Shown: positions 37,650-46,808 of the stretch, piece after piece
Layout of the letters: each line of letters begins with the position of its first letter
Position numbering within the stretch: position 1 is the stretch's first letter
Source: J089 sp964535735
GTDB taxonomy: Bacteria; Fidelibacterota; Marinisomatia; Marinisomatales; J089
Direction: 5' to 3'
DNA length: 64,000 nt
Assembly: GCA_964535735.1 (NCBI GenBank)
Contig: CAZHTM010000010.1
Location: 1 to 64,000 of the forward strand
Program-made: the position numbers and the translations under genes
Notes under the pieces: generated by a model
Databases searched by the model: none
Told to the model about the DNA's origin: nothing
The model's input: the letters and a program-made list of their open reading frames with translations, nothing else

Positions 37650-40600
37650 GATAAACTCGGATTTTCCTCTTTTTCATCGAAATACAAGAAAATGCGGGTA
37701 CCTTTTCCTTTCTTACTGCTGACTTCAATTTCTACTGAATTTAAATCCAAATACTGCTTAGTCAAAGCCAGACCCAATCCTACTCCCTGGTATTTTTTTG
37801 TATATCCTTCACTTTCCTGGGAAAAGGGTTTAAATAACTTTGAGAGGTAATCCTCACTTATCCCAATCCCTGTATCCCGAATTTCAATTAGGACTTTTTG
37901 CTTCCGGCGTTTCAGACAAACAATTACGGAACCCTTTTCTGTATATTTTATGGCATTATCTATAAGGTTTTCTAATGCGCGTTGAATGCACATGGGGTCG
38001 GCATAAATGAACACCTTTTCTTCCTGACAGTCCAGGGAATATGCCAATGCTTTATTCCGAGCCCCTGCTTCGCGGGATAAGAAAACACCTTTCAATATCT
38101 CAACCAGATCAACGGTTTCAGGATAAACTTTAAATGATCCTGCTTCAAGCTGGGACATGTCCATGATTTCGTGAACCGTATGAATTAAACGGTTACCGCT
38201 ATCAATAACCTGATTAAAAAATGATTGTTCCTCTTCTGTTAGCCGATCCTGTAGGGTGTTATGTAATAAGTCTGTAAACCCAATAATGGCATTCAAAGGT
38301 GTCCGTATTTCGTGAGACATATTGGCTAAAAACAGACGTTTGATTTCCTCCCCTTGTTTAGCCAATTCCAATGCGTTCTTTAATTCTTCCTGAAGGAGTA
38401 TGGTGTCGGTCACATCTCGTAAATTCCCCAACGTGGCCGGTGTCCCATCCCATTCGATGGGGGAAATGCTGACTTCGAAATACCGAATTTTTCCGGACTT
38501 GGTAATTCCCTGAAAAATGTATTGGTCGGGGACCGATTTGCCCCGCTTCCGTGCCGCAACCCGTTCCTCAACAGTGGCTTTACCCTTTTCAGTCATCATA
38601 ACCGTGTAATCAAAGGACTCGTCTGTCACTTCTTTTTCGGAAAATCCGGTAATTTCAGTAAAACGGGAATTCACATATAGAAAGTGGTTGCCGGACAGAA
38701 CATACAATCCATCGTTTGAGTTTTCCACGACGGATCGGAATCGCTGCTCATTGCGTTCGAGTTGCTCTCGCGCTTCCACCTGATCGGTGATATCTTGTTT
38801 TAGACTCAATATTTGGGTTACGCGGCCCTCAGGGTCAGTTACGGGAGATATAACCGCTGATTCCCAGTATAACGTTCCGTCTTTGCGCCGGTTATGGAAT
38901 CTCCCTTGCCAGGTTTTACCCTGAACCACGACGGCCTGAATATCACGGAAGTCTATATCAGAAGCGGATTCACCTTCCAGAAGATGACGAAGATTTTTTC
39001 CCAGCGCTTCCTTTTTTGAATATCCCGTCACCTCTTCAAATCGGGGATTCACGTACTGAATGATCCAATCAGTATCGGTCAGTACCACCATGGAGGGACT
39101 CTGATGAACAGCGGTGGATAGCATTCGAATCTGGGCATCGGCTTGTTTTCGTTCCGTCATATTGCGGATAATGCCCGTGGCTTCCCAATACCCGGATCGT
39201 TGAACGGCCGAAATGGATAACTCGATTGGAAATTCCGTCCCATCTTTTTTTAAGCCGGTGAGTTCAATGATTTGTCCAATTATTGGACCTTTTCCGGTTT
39301 TGAAAAAATGGTCTAACCCGCGATACACTTTTTCGTGATACCGGGGTGGAACAATTAGCTTGTGGAGATCTTTTCCCAAAGCCTCTTGTTTGGTATAGCC
39401 AAAAAGGTCAATAGCCGCCTGATTCCACACCGAAATTTTACGTTTATGATTTAGTCCAATGATGGCATCTTTCGCTGTATCCACCAGGGTTTGGAATCGT
39501 TCTTTAATTTCCCTCAATTCTTCCTGAGCCTGATTCCGTACAGTAATGTTTCGGGCAAAAGTGCAGTTATATTCCTTTCCCTCCAACCGAACCAAATTTG
39601 CAGAAATTTCTACGGGGAATTCACTTCCGTCTTTTCGACGATGAATTGATTCAAAATTGATCGAAGTTTGAGATTGTAATTGTTTCCAATGGTTGGGCCA
39701 TTGTTTCTTAGGGAAATGGGGGCTAAGATCAAATACGGTCAATTTGAGTAATTCTTCGCGAGTATAACCCAATTCACGGCAGGCCTCTTTGTTAACATAA
39801 CGGATTCGACCATCCGGTGCGATCCAATACACGGCGTCACCCATATGTTCGACTGATTCCATGGAAAGTCGCAGCAATTCCTCAGCTTTTCGCTGTCCAG
39901 TGATATCTTTCACCACACCGGTGAAACCCTGATATTTTCCATGATCAAACCGCCCGGTAATAGTGGCCCGAAACCAGAATTGTCGTTTATCGATTTTAAG
40001 GGGATATTTAAACTCGATCGTTCCAGCCCCGTTTTTGATTTTTCTAATGGTATCGTCAATTTGCGACACCACGTGGGGTGGTAAAATAGAAGCGTAATGT
40101 TTATCCAAAAATTGGTCCGGTGATACGGGATTTTTTAATTTCACTGACTTGGGAGTGAATATATCCCGGAAATAACCGTCAGCATCTACATAGTATATTA
40201 TATCATGTAGCGATTCTACGGTGGAGCGATACCGTTCTTCACTTTTTCGAAGGGCCTCAAGTGTAGCGGCCTGTTCCTTTCGTTGACGGGACTTTTCTAA
40301 AGCACGGTGAATGGCCGGGCCTAGTAATGATAGATATTCTTTCAGGACATAATCATCGGCTCCGGATTTTAATGCATCTACAGCTACTTGCTCATTAATA
40401 GAGCCTGTGACAAAGATAAAGGCAACGTCCGGGATTTGTTTTCGTGCTTCAACGAGGGCTTCGGGACCTGAAAAACCCGGTAAGAAATAGTCTGAAAGAA
40501 TGACATCTGGACGGAAGAGTAACAACTGTTCTTTGTAACGTGCTCCAGTGGAGACCCACTCCATAGTGAATTTCAAATCCTGGCTACGAAGGGATTTACG

Positions 40601-40663
40601 GATGAGATCCGCATCTGATTTCACATCTTCCAGGAGTAAAATTCGTAATAGCGATGAAGGCAT
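37646..40663 (-). CDS. soluble hybrid histidine kinase (REC, five PAS, HisKA, HATPase)
   Basis: The 1005-residue protein starts with a receiver domain (Asp58 in VILSDYFLPG). Five PAS domains follow (starting near residues 138, 263, 390, 515 and 640), each with a PAC-like tail (for example FTGVVKDITGQRKAEE). HisKA (phospho-acceptor His784 in NMSHEIRTPLNA) and a HATPase domain with NLIDNAIKYTEKG and GVGLGLALT complete it. No membrane span was found, so signals are cytosolic. It lies between two single-domain regulators, forming a three-gene phosphorelay. The ligands of the PAS domains are unknown. Confidence 0.92.
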   Translation of the reverse strand: MPSSLLRILLLEDVKSDADLIRKSLRSQDLKFTMEWVSTGARYKEQLLLFRPDVILSDYFLPGFSGPEALVEARKQIPDVAFIFVTGSINEQVAVDALKSGADDYVLKEYLSLLGPAIHRALEKSRQRKEQAATLEALRKSEERYRSTVESLHDIIYYVDADGYFRDIFTPKSVKLKNPVSPDQFLDKHYASILPPHVVSQIDDTIRKIKNGAGTIEFKYPLKIDKRQFWFRATITGRFDHGKYQGFTGVVKDITGQRKAEELLRLSMESVEHMGDAVYWIAPDGRIRYVNKEACRELGYTREELLKLTVFDLSPHFPKKQWPNHWKQLQSQTSINFESIHRRKDGSEFPVEISANLVRLEGKEYNCTFARNITVRNQAQEELREIKERFQTLVDTAKDAIIGLNHKRKISVWNQAAIDLFGYTKQEALGKDLHKLIVPPRYHEKVYRGLDHFFKTGKGPIIGQIIELTGLKKDGTEFPIELSISAVQRSGYWEATGIIRNMTERKQADAQIRMLSTAVHQSPSMVVLTDTDWIIQYVNPRFEEVTGYSKKEALGKNLRHLLEGESASDIDFRDIQAVVVQGKTWQGRFHNRRKDGTLYWESAVISPVTDPEGRVTQILSLKQDITDQVEAREQLERNEQRFRSVVENSNDGLYVLSGNHFLYVNSRFTEITGFSEKEVTDESFDYTVMMTEKGKATVEERVAARKRGKSVPDQYIFQGITKSGKIRYFEVSISPIEWDGTPATLGNLRDVTDTILLQEELKNALELAKQGEEIKRLFLANMSHEIRTPLNAIIGFTDLLHNTLQDRLTEEEQSFFNQVIDSGNRLIHTVHEIMDMSQLEAGSFKVYPETVDLVEILKGVFLSREAGARNKALAYSLDCQEEKVFIYADPMCIQRALENLIDNAIKYTEKGSVIVCLKRRKQKVLIEIRDTGIGISEDYLSKLFKPFSQESEGYTKKYQGVGLGLALTKQYLDLNSVEIEVSSKKGKGTRIFLYFDEKEENPSLS

Positions 40664-40676
40664 TTCAGAAGCAACG

Positions 40677-41099
40677 TTATGGTAGTTGGTTCAAAACAAG
40701 CCAATAGTATCCCAAATCCGCCACCGAGCTCGCAAATTGATCAAAATCTACTGGCTTGACAATATAACTGTTTACCCCCAATTGATAGCTTTCAATCAGG
40801 TCCTTTTGCTCACGGGATGACGTAAGAACAACGACTGGAATAGTTTTGGTCTTTGGATTGGATTTCAGTTCTTTTAATACTTCCAAGCCACTGATTCGGG
40901 GCAATTTTAGGTCCAGTAAAATTAATAATGGAGGAGACGATGAGGACCGTGCAGCAATATAATTCAGCGCTTCAGCGCCATCTTTGACCCAGTCAATAAC
41001 ATTGGCCAAATTGCGTTTTTTAAAGGCTCTAAACGTTAGTTCCGCGTCATTGGAATTGTCTTCCACTAAGAGGATACGGATGTCATCTTTAATGGACAT
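40677..41099 (-). CDS. Rcp1-like single-domain response regulator
   Basis: The 140-residue receiver begins ILLVEDNSNDAELTFRAF and has phospho-acceptor Asp63 in LILLDLKLPRISG, then Lys in YIVKPVDF. The long loop before Asp63 and the sequence style resemble Rcp1-type regulators that partner phytochrome-like kinases. It precedes the hybrid kinase by 13 bases in the same transcript. Confidence 0.9.
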   Translation of the reverse strand: MSIKDDIRILLVEDNSNDAELTFRAFKKRNLANVIDWVKDGAEALNYIAARSSSSPPLLILLDLKLPRISGLEVLKELKSNPKTKTIPVVVLTSSREQKDLIESYQLGVNSYIVKPVDFDQFASSVADLGYYWLVLNQLP

Positions 41100-41185
41100 A
41101 TGCTGGAAAAACTAGAAGTATTTTACGGAATTCACAACGTTTTTCACCTGGTAAAAACGACCGCAACATCTGTCCAATTGCTTCA

Positions 41186-41199
41186 ATTTCTATAGAAAT
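41186..41199. promoter_or_regulatory. 14-base perfect palindrome upstream of the phosphorelay operon
   Basis: ATTTCTATAGAAAT is fully palindromic and lies about 87 bases before the start of the response-regulator gene at 41099. On the minus strand a TATAGT element directly precedes it, so the palindrome would cover the transcription start and could be an operator. The binding protein is unknown. Confidence 0.45.
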
Positions 41200-41246
41200 A
41201 CTATACCATTCTGTAAATGTTATTGAAAGAGCAGGAGAAAGGGTTT

Positions 41247-42014
41247 TTATTCAGCGTTTCTGTCTTCAAATACATCATCCGGAATTCCCTTGTTAATCTG
41301 GTAGTGGCTGAATTCCATCACCACGTGTCCCGAAAAATCCTGATCTTTATCTTCTTGTGTCGATTCTTGAAAAATGGGTCCTGGCCCTGTTCTGTTACTG
41401 TTCAGTTTTTTCAGCATGTGGGAGCCCAAGCGAAAGATCACTTTTGTACGTTTTGGTAAATACACTTGTTCCGGGTACTCTCCATAATCAGAAGTAATGA
41501 CCAAAACCCGGGAGGTATCCACATAAATTTCTGTTCGGGTGATGACCCATCGCTGGGGGTCAATCCACAAGGATTGTGTCAAATATGGTATGTCCTCAGC
41601 GCTATCCCAGGATTTAAACTTCAAGGAATCGGGAATCAAGGTACCCGTTAATATCAAATATCTTTCCTTTCCCTCTTTGGTTTCGATCGGATCACTGATC
41701 GTTTTAAAATTATCGAACAAATCATCCACATTAAAATTCAATCCAGTCTTGGGAACCACGGCAAATCCTTTGGCTTCCAGCTTGATCTGATCTTGGCGTC
41801 CTTCTGCGCCGGCCCGGAAATAGACTTTTATTTTTTTCCGAGGCATCCTGAATTTGGGCATAGAAACGGATACTTTCACGATAACAGAATAGTCGTGAAT
41901 TTTACGAGCCTGGTGATGTAACTGGTCACGGATTGAATCTACACTCCATTCCTGGGCCAATACGGCTTCTCCGAGGAGTACGAGCGTATATATTAACCAA
42001 ATAAAATGCTTCAT
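41247..42014 (-). CDS. LolA-like periplasmic protein linked to an ABC transporter
   Basis: The 255-residue product has a signal peptide (1-20, ending AVLAQ). The body resembles LolA/DUF-type lipoprotein carriers: IHDYSVIVKVSVSMPKF, then FAVVPKTGLNFN and a later WIDPQRWVITRTEIY segment. It overlaps the ABC permease gene by 4 bases and ends the operon. It may receive a hydrophobic cargo from the transporter, but sequence similarity is loose and the assignment is tentative. Confidence 0.7.
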   Translation of the reverse strand: MKHFIWLIYTLVLLGEAVLAQEWSVDSIRDQLHHQARKIHDYSVIVKVSVSMPKFRMPRKKIKVYFRAGAEGRQDQIKLEAKGFAVVPKTGLNFNVDDLFDNFKTISDPIETKEGKERYLILTGTLIPDSLKFKSWDSAEDIPYLTQSLWIDPQRWVITRTEIYVDTSRVLVITSDYGEYPEQVYLPKRTKVIFRLGSHMLKKLNSNRTGPGPIFQESTQEDKDQDFSGHVVMEFSHYQINKGIPDDVFEDRNAE

Positions 42015-42847
42015 GTGGTTATATCCCGTCGGTTGAAAACAAACAGTGCAATTCCTGCAAACCCCCCGATGTACAAAACTAAGATTCCCACATATTTTCC
42101 AATCGTATTCCAGGGAATGGGGTCATAAAAGGCATAACGCCACAAATCGAGATAACTGGAAAATATATAGGGTTTAATAGTCTGAAACCAATCGAGGGGA
42201 AGGGTGCTGATGGCTAGTCCGATCAATAAAACCGCCATGGTTCCGATAATAGGGCCGATACCATTATTTACCATGGAAGAAAACATAAAGGTCAGAGTGG
42301 CCACGACACCCATAGAAATAATCGCCAAAGAGAAAGCCAAAGCAAACCGCAACCAGGCTATTTCCGGAGGTAAAATCAATATCCCGGAATCAAGCACCAC
42401 CAAGTCTCCCGTCCCCAGGAACAGAGATCCCAACCCCAAACTCATGAAAGCAAAGAATATGATCAGTGCCGCAGTGTAAATCCAGGTAGCAATAAACTTG
42501 GCTGTGAGAATTTTCAGTCGGGAAACAGAACGAGTGAGATAAATCCGAAAGGTTCCCGTCGCCCCTTCGGCGGCCACCACATCACTGGCTACCAGAGTAA
42601 CCAGGAAAGGAATATGAACCCAAAGTAAATTCATGACCAAATAGGTTTCCAGGAATCCATTGAATAACGACCCTACAATGATAAACTGGTCCTGTAAAGC
42701 ATGATTCATGTTGCGTTCAATTCCACTTCCACCTTTGTGGAAGCCCCATAATACCAGAGGCATAAGCAGAGCAATGGCTCCGAATCCAATAGCCGTTCGC
42801 CAGCGAGTGGCGATCTTCAGGATTTCATTTCGAATTAGGACAATCAT
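42011..42847 (-). CDS. ABC-2-type transporter permease
   Basis: The 278-residue integral membrane protein has about six spans. It includes the ABC-2 permease signature region TGTFRIYLTRSVSRLKILTA, which follows an extended periplasmic or interfacial helix. Its gene sits between the ATPase and LolA-like genes with 4-base overlaps on both sides. It is the membrane half of an exporter; the cargo is unknown. Confidence 0.9.
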   Translation of the reverse strand: MIVLIRNEILKIATRWRTAIGFGAIALLMPLVLWGFHKGGSGIERNMNHALQDQFIIVGSLFNGFLETYLVMNLLWVHIPFLVTLVASDVVAAEGATGTFRIYLTRSVSRLKILTAKFIATWIYTAALIIFFAFMSLGLGSLFLGTGDLVVLDSGILILPPEIAWLRFALAFSLAIISMGVVATLTFMFSSMVNNGIGPIIGTMAVLLIGLAISTLPLDWFQTIKPYIFSSYLDLWRYAFYDPIPWNTIGKYVGILVLYIGGFAGIALFVFNRRDITT

Positions 42848-43752
42848 GCCTCGTTTCCTGTCAGGTCTAAAAACACATCTTCCAGAGAATTCCGGGGAAC
42901 AAAGGAATAAACGTTCAGTCCATCCTGAACCAAGGCTCGATTGATGTCTGCCAAGGAATTGGGGTCAGCCTGGAAACGAAGTTTCTTGCCTTCCCGGATT
43001 ATATCCCGACAATCGTTTCGATTCTTCAATATCGCCTCGGCTCGTTCGATTGGATCTACCTCAATATCCACCATTCGTCGCTGGGCTTGATTCAGTACCG
43101 ATTGGACCGGGCCGTTGGTGACCAATTGACCCCGGTGTATAATGGCCATCGAAGTACACACTTTTTCCACTTCGTCCAATAGGTGAGAAGAAAGAAAAAT
43201 CGTCATCCCCCTCCCAGAGAGGTTTCGGATCAGATCTCGAATTTCCTTCATCCCCTGAGGGTCTAGACCATTGGTGGGTTCATCCAGAACCAGAAGTTTA
43301 GGATGACCCAATAGCGCTTGAGCGATGCCCAGACGTTGTTTCATACCATGGGAAAACGTTTTAACCCGATCGCCAGCTCGCTCTGTCAAACCAGCAATAT
43401 CCAGAACCTCATCCACCTGATCCAGGGGAATGTTTTCCATGTTTGCCAGCATCTGGAGGTTTTGCCGTGCCGAAAGATTAAGGTAAAAATCAGGCCGCTC
43501 GATAAGGGCGCCCACATCTTTTAACGCTCGATTACGATATCGAACAATCGACTGCCCAAAAATAAGGATATCCCCGGCTTCAGGTTTCAGGAGGGACAGC
43601 ATGATTCGGATAGTGGTAGATTTTCCAGCACCATTGGGTCCTAAAAAGCCAAAAACTTCTCCGCCGGAAACGTCAAAACTCAAATCTTTTAGAGCTCGGC
43701 GACCCTTAAAATGTTTTGTCAAATTTCGAATTTGGAGTACGAATTCAGGCAT
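42844..43752 (-). CDS. ABC transporter ATP-binding protein
   Basis: The 302-residue ATPase has Walker A GPNGAGKSTT, a Q-loop, a signature FSHGMKQRLGIAQ (a His in the usual LSGGQ position, common in ABC-2 exporters), Walker B LLVLDEPTNGLDPQG and the switch His in LSSHLLDEV. The roughly 80 C-terminal residues form a regulatory tail (VDIEVDPIERAEAIL). It is the first gene of a three-gene operon with the permease and LolA-like genes. Confidence 0.95.
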   Translation of the reverse strand: MPEFVLQIRNLTKHFKGRRALKDLSFDVSGGEVFGFLGPNGAGKSTTIRIMLSLLKPEAGDILIFGQSIVRYRNRALKDVGALIERPDFYLNLSARQNLQMLANMENIPLDQVDEVLDIAGLTERAGDRVKTFSHGMKQRLGIAQALLGHPKLLVLDEPTNGLDPQGMKEIRDLIRNLSGRGMTIFLSSHLLDEVEKVCTSMAIIHRGQLVTNGPVQSVLNQAQRRMVDIEVDPIERAEAILKNRNDCRDIIREGKKLRFQADPNSLADINRALVQDGLNVYSFVPRNSLEDVFLDLTGNEA

Positions 43753-43802
43753 ATTTCTTTTTCCGACGAAGAAGTAACCTACAGCGAAAGATAAGAAGGA
43801 TG

Positions 43803-43822
43803 AAAATGGAATGATCCATTTT
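43803..43822. promoter_or_regulatory. palindrome upstream of the ABC operon
   Basis: AAAATGGA and TCCATTTT form a perfect 8-base inverted repeat with a 4-base centre, ending 51 bases before the ATPase start at 43752. No T run follows on either strand that would make it a good terminator, so an operator is the better guess. Confidence 0.4.
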
Positions 43823-44002
43823 GTTATGGAGTAACAACCTCATATTCCTCTTGCCAAGTAGATGTGTTTCTTAAGCGGATTTCGGTAGGCATACTTTAGG
43901 ACTTCGTGGGTCCTGAGCTACGCATCGATAATCTCCACCTGGGGACTCAAATTATAGAGGCCCAAAAGTTTTATCTCTAAGGCATTGCGGGCGATACAGG
44001 GA

Positions 44003-44078
44003 GGGTAAAATTAAAACCTTCGACTTTCACTTCCCGTTTATCCCGAACACACGGGACCACAAACCCTTAATTTTAACC
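44003..44078 (+). promoter_or_regulatory. nested inverted repeats before the geranylgeranyl-reductase-like gene
   Basis: The 43753-44101 gap holds no gene. Its right part contains a 12-base inverted repeat with one mismatch (44003-44014 with 44067-44078, AT-rich) enclosing a smaller TCCCG/CGGGA hairpin (44041-44056). The outer stem ends 24 bases before the ATG at 44102, so it could fold in the message leader. Whether it is functional is unknown. Confidence 0.3.
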
Positions 44079-44101
44079 GGTCTGTTTGCCTAAACTTATC
44101 C

Positions 44102-45265
44102 ATGGATTATGACGTGATCATCGTGGGTGCGGGACCGGCAGGATCGGCGGCGGCCATCACTTTGGCTCGGGCCGGTCGCGACGTACTTATAATAGACTCC
44201 AGCACCTTTCCTCGTGAAAAAGCCTGTGGAGATGGTGTACTTCCAGGAGCGGTTAAGGTGCTCGCAGACCTGGATGTATTACCCGACCTGGAAACCGTTT
44301 CCTATCCTGCGATTACCCGTATGGTCCTCCATTCACCCAGTGGTAAACAGATACGAATGGCCGTGAAACCGCTCCAGCCAGAACATCAGTTTATCATAGC
44401 CGATCGCGCATCGTTTGATCATCTTCTTTTGAAAAAAGCTCTAGGGTTAGGGGTTGAATTCCGGCGGGGGCGCGTCATTGGTCTCATACGATCCCATGTC
44501 TCCGTCACTGGCATTGTACTTCGGGATAGTGAGGGCACAACCAAATTGACGGCGCACACCGTCATCGGAGCAGACGGGTCCACATCCATTGTGCGCCGAT
44601 CCCTTACAGGAGTGCCGCCACCTGTGGACAGTATCGCCATCCGCGCCCATATGGGACCATTTAACCATAGTCAGGACACGGCCGAATTTTATTTTGAACC
44701 GGACCTTTTTCCTGGTTACGCATGGATTTTTCCTTTGGGATCCAACCGCGTAAATATTGGATTGGGATTGGATATTGGCCACCACCGGGATCAGGGTAAA
44801 ACACTGCGAGCCAGACTCGAAACTTTTCTCCAGCGCCCGGATATTCGTGACCGGTGCATGCCCCACACCAAGACGTTGTCCCTTAGGACCGGATCCTATT
44901 GGTTCACGGCTGTTCATTCTCATCCCTTTGCCTTCGCTGGAGCACTATTGGTGGGTGATGCCGCCGGATTTATGGATCCTCTAAGTGGCGAAGGAATCCG
45001 CAATGCCTTGCTTTCGGGAAAAATCGCCGGCGACGTCCTTACCGAAGCTCAACAGAAATCGTGGTCACAGGAAAAAATTCAAGCGACTTACGTCCAACGG
45101 TGTGAGGAGGAAATTATGATTTCTCTGAAACGATCGCTTACTTGGAAGCGCTGGATGTTGAATACGCCCCGGCGCTTCAATCACATAGTGCGTTTGTTTC
45201 GCTGGTGTTATCCCATCACCCGCCCGCTTTTAAATACTCTTTCAACCAATTTTCAATTTAAATAG
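44102..45265 (+). CDS. geranylgeranyl-reductase-family FAD oxidoreductase
   Basis: The 387-residue protein begins with a dinucleotide-binding fold VIIVGAGPAGSAAA. It contains the family marker CGDGVLPGAV, the substrate-site motif PGYAWIFPLG (PxxYxWxFP type) and the second FAD motif GDAAGFMDPLSGEGI. Family members saturate the prenyl chains of chlorophyll, archaeal lipids or quinones, and some act on carotenoids. A CruF-like gene follows after 6 bases, so an isoprenoid or carotenoid substrate is likely here. Confidence 0.9.
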   Translation: MDYDVIIVGAGPAGSAAAITLARAGRDVLIIDSSTFPREKACGDGVLPGAVKVLADLDVLPDLETVSYPAITRMVLHSPSGKQIRMAVKPLQPEHQFIIADRASFDHLLLKKALGLGVEFRRGRVIGLIRSHVSVTGIVLRDSEGTTKLTAHTVIGADGSTSIVRRSLTGVPPPVDSIAIRAHMGPFNHSQDTAEFYFEPDLFPGYAWIFPLGSNRVNIGLGLDIGHHRDQGKTLRARLETFLQRPDIRDRCMPHTKTLSLRTGSYWFTAVHSHPFAFAGALLVGDAAGFMDPLSGEGIRNALLSGKIAGDVLTEAQQKSWSQEKIQATYVQRCEEEIMISLKRSLTWKRWMLNTPRRFNHIVRLFRWCYPITRPLLNTLSTNFQFK

Positions 45266-45271
45266 CGTCCT

Positions 45272-46054
45272 ATGTCCGATACTGTATTTATCAGCATTTT
45301 GATTGTTCTGATTCTTTCCGTCATTTTCGGTTATCGACTATTGGAAACCCGAGTAGGCTACTCCGCCGCAGAACGGCTGCGCCTTATCCAGGTTTTCGCT
45401 TTCCTGGGTTTGTTTGGCTTTCATGGATGGATTACCCTGGGGCCCATTCCCTTTTTCCTCCTGTTGGCGTTGGGTTTTGTCCTGAGTTTTATTCTGGAAT
45501 TCTTAGGCGTGAATCGCGGATGGATCTTCGGATCATATTATTACACCGATACTGCCTGTCCTCTGCCTCACTTGGGCGGGGTGCCTCTCTGCTATCCTCT
45601 AGCCTGGACCGGACTCATTTATGCTGGCTTCTGGACCGCTATGGTGTGGATTCAACCATTCCACGATCGCGTAGAGCTAACGTGGCCAATTCTTTTACTC
45701 ACCGCCACCTTGGTCACTCTCCTGGATTTCATTCTGGATCCGGTGGCTGTCGATGAAGGTCGCTGGGTATGGAAAAAGGGAGGTATTTATTATGGTATTC
45801 CCTGGTCCAATTTCGCAGGTTGGTTTATCACTGTTCTGGTGGTCATGGTGGTATTTCGCGTGATAATGGGACCGGTTTTGCCCTTGAACCTTCCTACTCC
45901 CGGTTCACAGATTTATCCGGGACTTGGATACGGAATGCTGGCGGCAGTTAGTGTACGAGTCTGTTTTGAACGGAATTTGACCATCCCCGCGCTGTTGGCT
46001 ATAACAACGGCTCTGGTCATCCTAACGCGGATTCTATATATCCTCTTCATCTAG
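45272..46054 (+). CDS. cruF: CruF-like carotenoid biosynthesis membrane protein
   Basis: The 260-residue multi-span protein carries the DUF422/CruF markers: RGWIFGSYYYTDT, PLGGVPLCYPLAW-type segment (LPHLGGVPLCYPLAW), LLDFILDPVAVDEGRWVW and IYYGIPWSNFAGWF. CruF enzymes hydrate the psi-end groups of carotenoids such as lycopene-derived and C50 pigments. It is 6 bases after the geranylgeranyl-reductase-like gene. No phytoene synthase or desaturase lies in the window, so the pathway would have to be completed elsewhere. Confidence 0.88.
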   Translation: MSDTVFISILIVLILSVIFGYRLLETRVGYSAAERLRLIQVFAFLGLFGFHGWITLGPIPFFLLLALGFVLSFILEFLGVNRGWIFGSYYYTDTACPLPHLGGVPLCYPLAWTGLIYAGFWTAMVWIQPFHDRVELTWPILLLTATLVTLLDFILDPVAVDEGRWVWKKGGIYYGIPWSNFAGWFITVLVVMVVFRVIMGPVLPLNLPTPGSQIYPGLGYGMLAAVSVRVCFERNLTIPALLAITTALVILTRILYILFI

Positions 46055-46075
46055 ACTCAACTCGACAAACCCCAT

Positions 46076-46645
46076 TTACTGACAGGTCGCCTCAAAATCC
46101 GGTTCTACTTCCAAACCGAAGGCCAGAACAGAACGATTAACAAAATTGAAATAGCAGATTACCAACACCAATTGCAGAATTTGGTCATCTTCATAGCCCA
46201 GATCGTGAAGCTGGTTAATGTCTGTGTCCTGGACAGTGGATGGAGCCAGCGTCAATTTCTCTGCGAGCAGGAGGACCGCCACTATGCGTTCCGACTCTTT
46301 CGGTCGAAGATAGTCCCAATCCCGGTTCTGAAGCGCTGTAAGCTTCTGATCATCCTTTAACAAGCGCCGCAAAGGTTCGCTGTGGTGAGTGATACAATAA
46401 TGGCAGTGATTAGCGGAGGACACCACAATGGCAATCATTTCCAGGAGTTTTCTTCGGATTCCTGTGGACCGTAAATCAAACATCAGTGTTTTATACAATT
46501 GAAAGTGGTCAGCCATCGTTTGGGGAAGCAACGAATGAATTTTCAATACATTGGCCACTCCGCCCCGGGCTCCGGATATGGTTTCATATAGTTTTGCTAA
46601 CGCTGGCGACGCGTCTTCCACATTGATCATTTGAATTCTGGCCAT
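46076..46645 (-). CDS. AhpD-like carboxymuconolactone-decarboxylase-family protein
   Basis: The 189-residue protein contains the AhpD core SSANHCHYCITHHSE (redox Cys81 and Cys84, His87/88) after a helical stretch ELLEMIAIVV-like (LLEMIAIVV). The CxxC plus His arrangement suits a peroxidase-related or thiol-disulfide function. It is a single minus-strand gene, convergent with cruF and divergent from the YceI-like gene. The physiological substrate is unknown. Confidence 0.9.
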   Translation of the reverse strand: MARIQMINVEDASPALAKLYETISGARGGVANVLKIHSLLPQTMADHFQLYKTLMFDLRSTGIRRKLLEMIAIVVSSANHCHYCITHHSEPLRRLLKDDQKLTALQNRDWDYLRPKESERIVAVLLLAEKLTLAPSTVQDTDINQLHDLGYEDDQILQLVLVICYFNFVNRSVLAFGLEVEPDFEATCQ

Positions 46646-46719
46646 GATTCGTCCTTTTTGTATTCCGTTTAGTTTAGGGGCACCCAGTCAAGAATCAAAG
46701 TTCTCTGTTTTGAGTGTTT

Positions 46720-46735
46720 TGTCAGTCCGGTGACA
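46720..46735. promoter_or_regulatory. inverted repeat between divergent genes
   Basis: TGTCA (46720-46724) and TGACA (46731-46735) are complementary arms around GTCCGG, in the 163-base gap between the AhpD-like and YceI-like genes. It could be a shared operator, but five-base arms are weak evidence. Confidence 0.25.
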
Positions 46736-46808
46736 GTTTACATCCTGCAGGACCCTTAGTCTCTGGTACCATTTAATCCCTTACAAATTCAATGAAAAGG
46801 AAATCATC

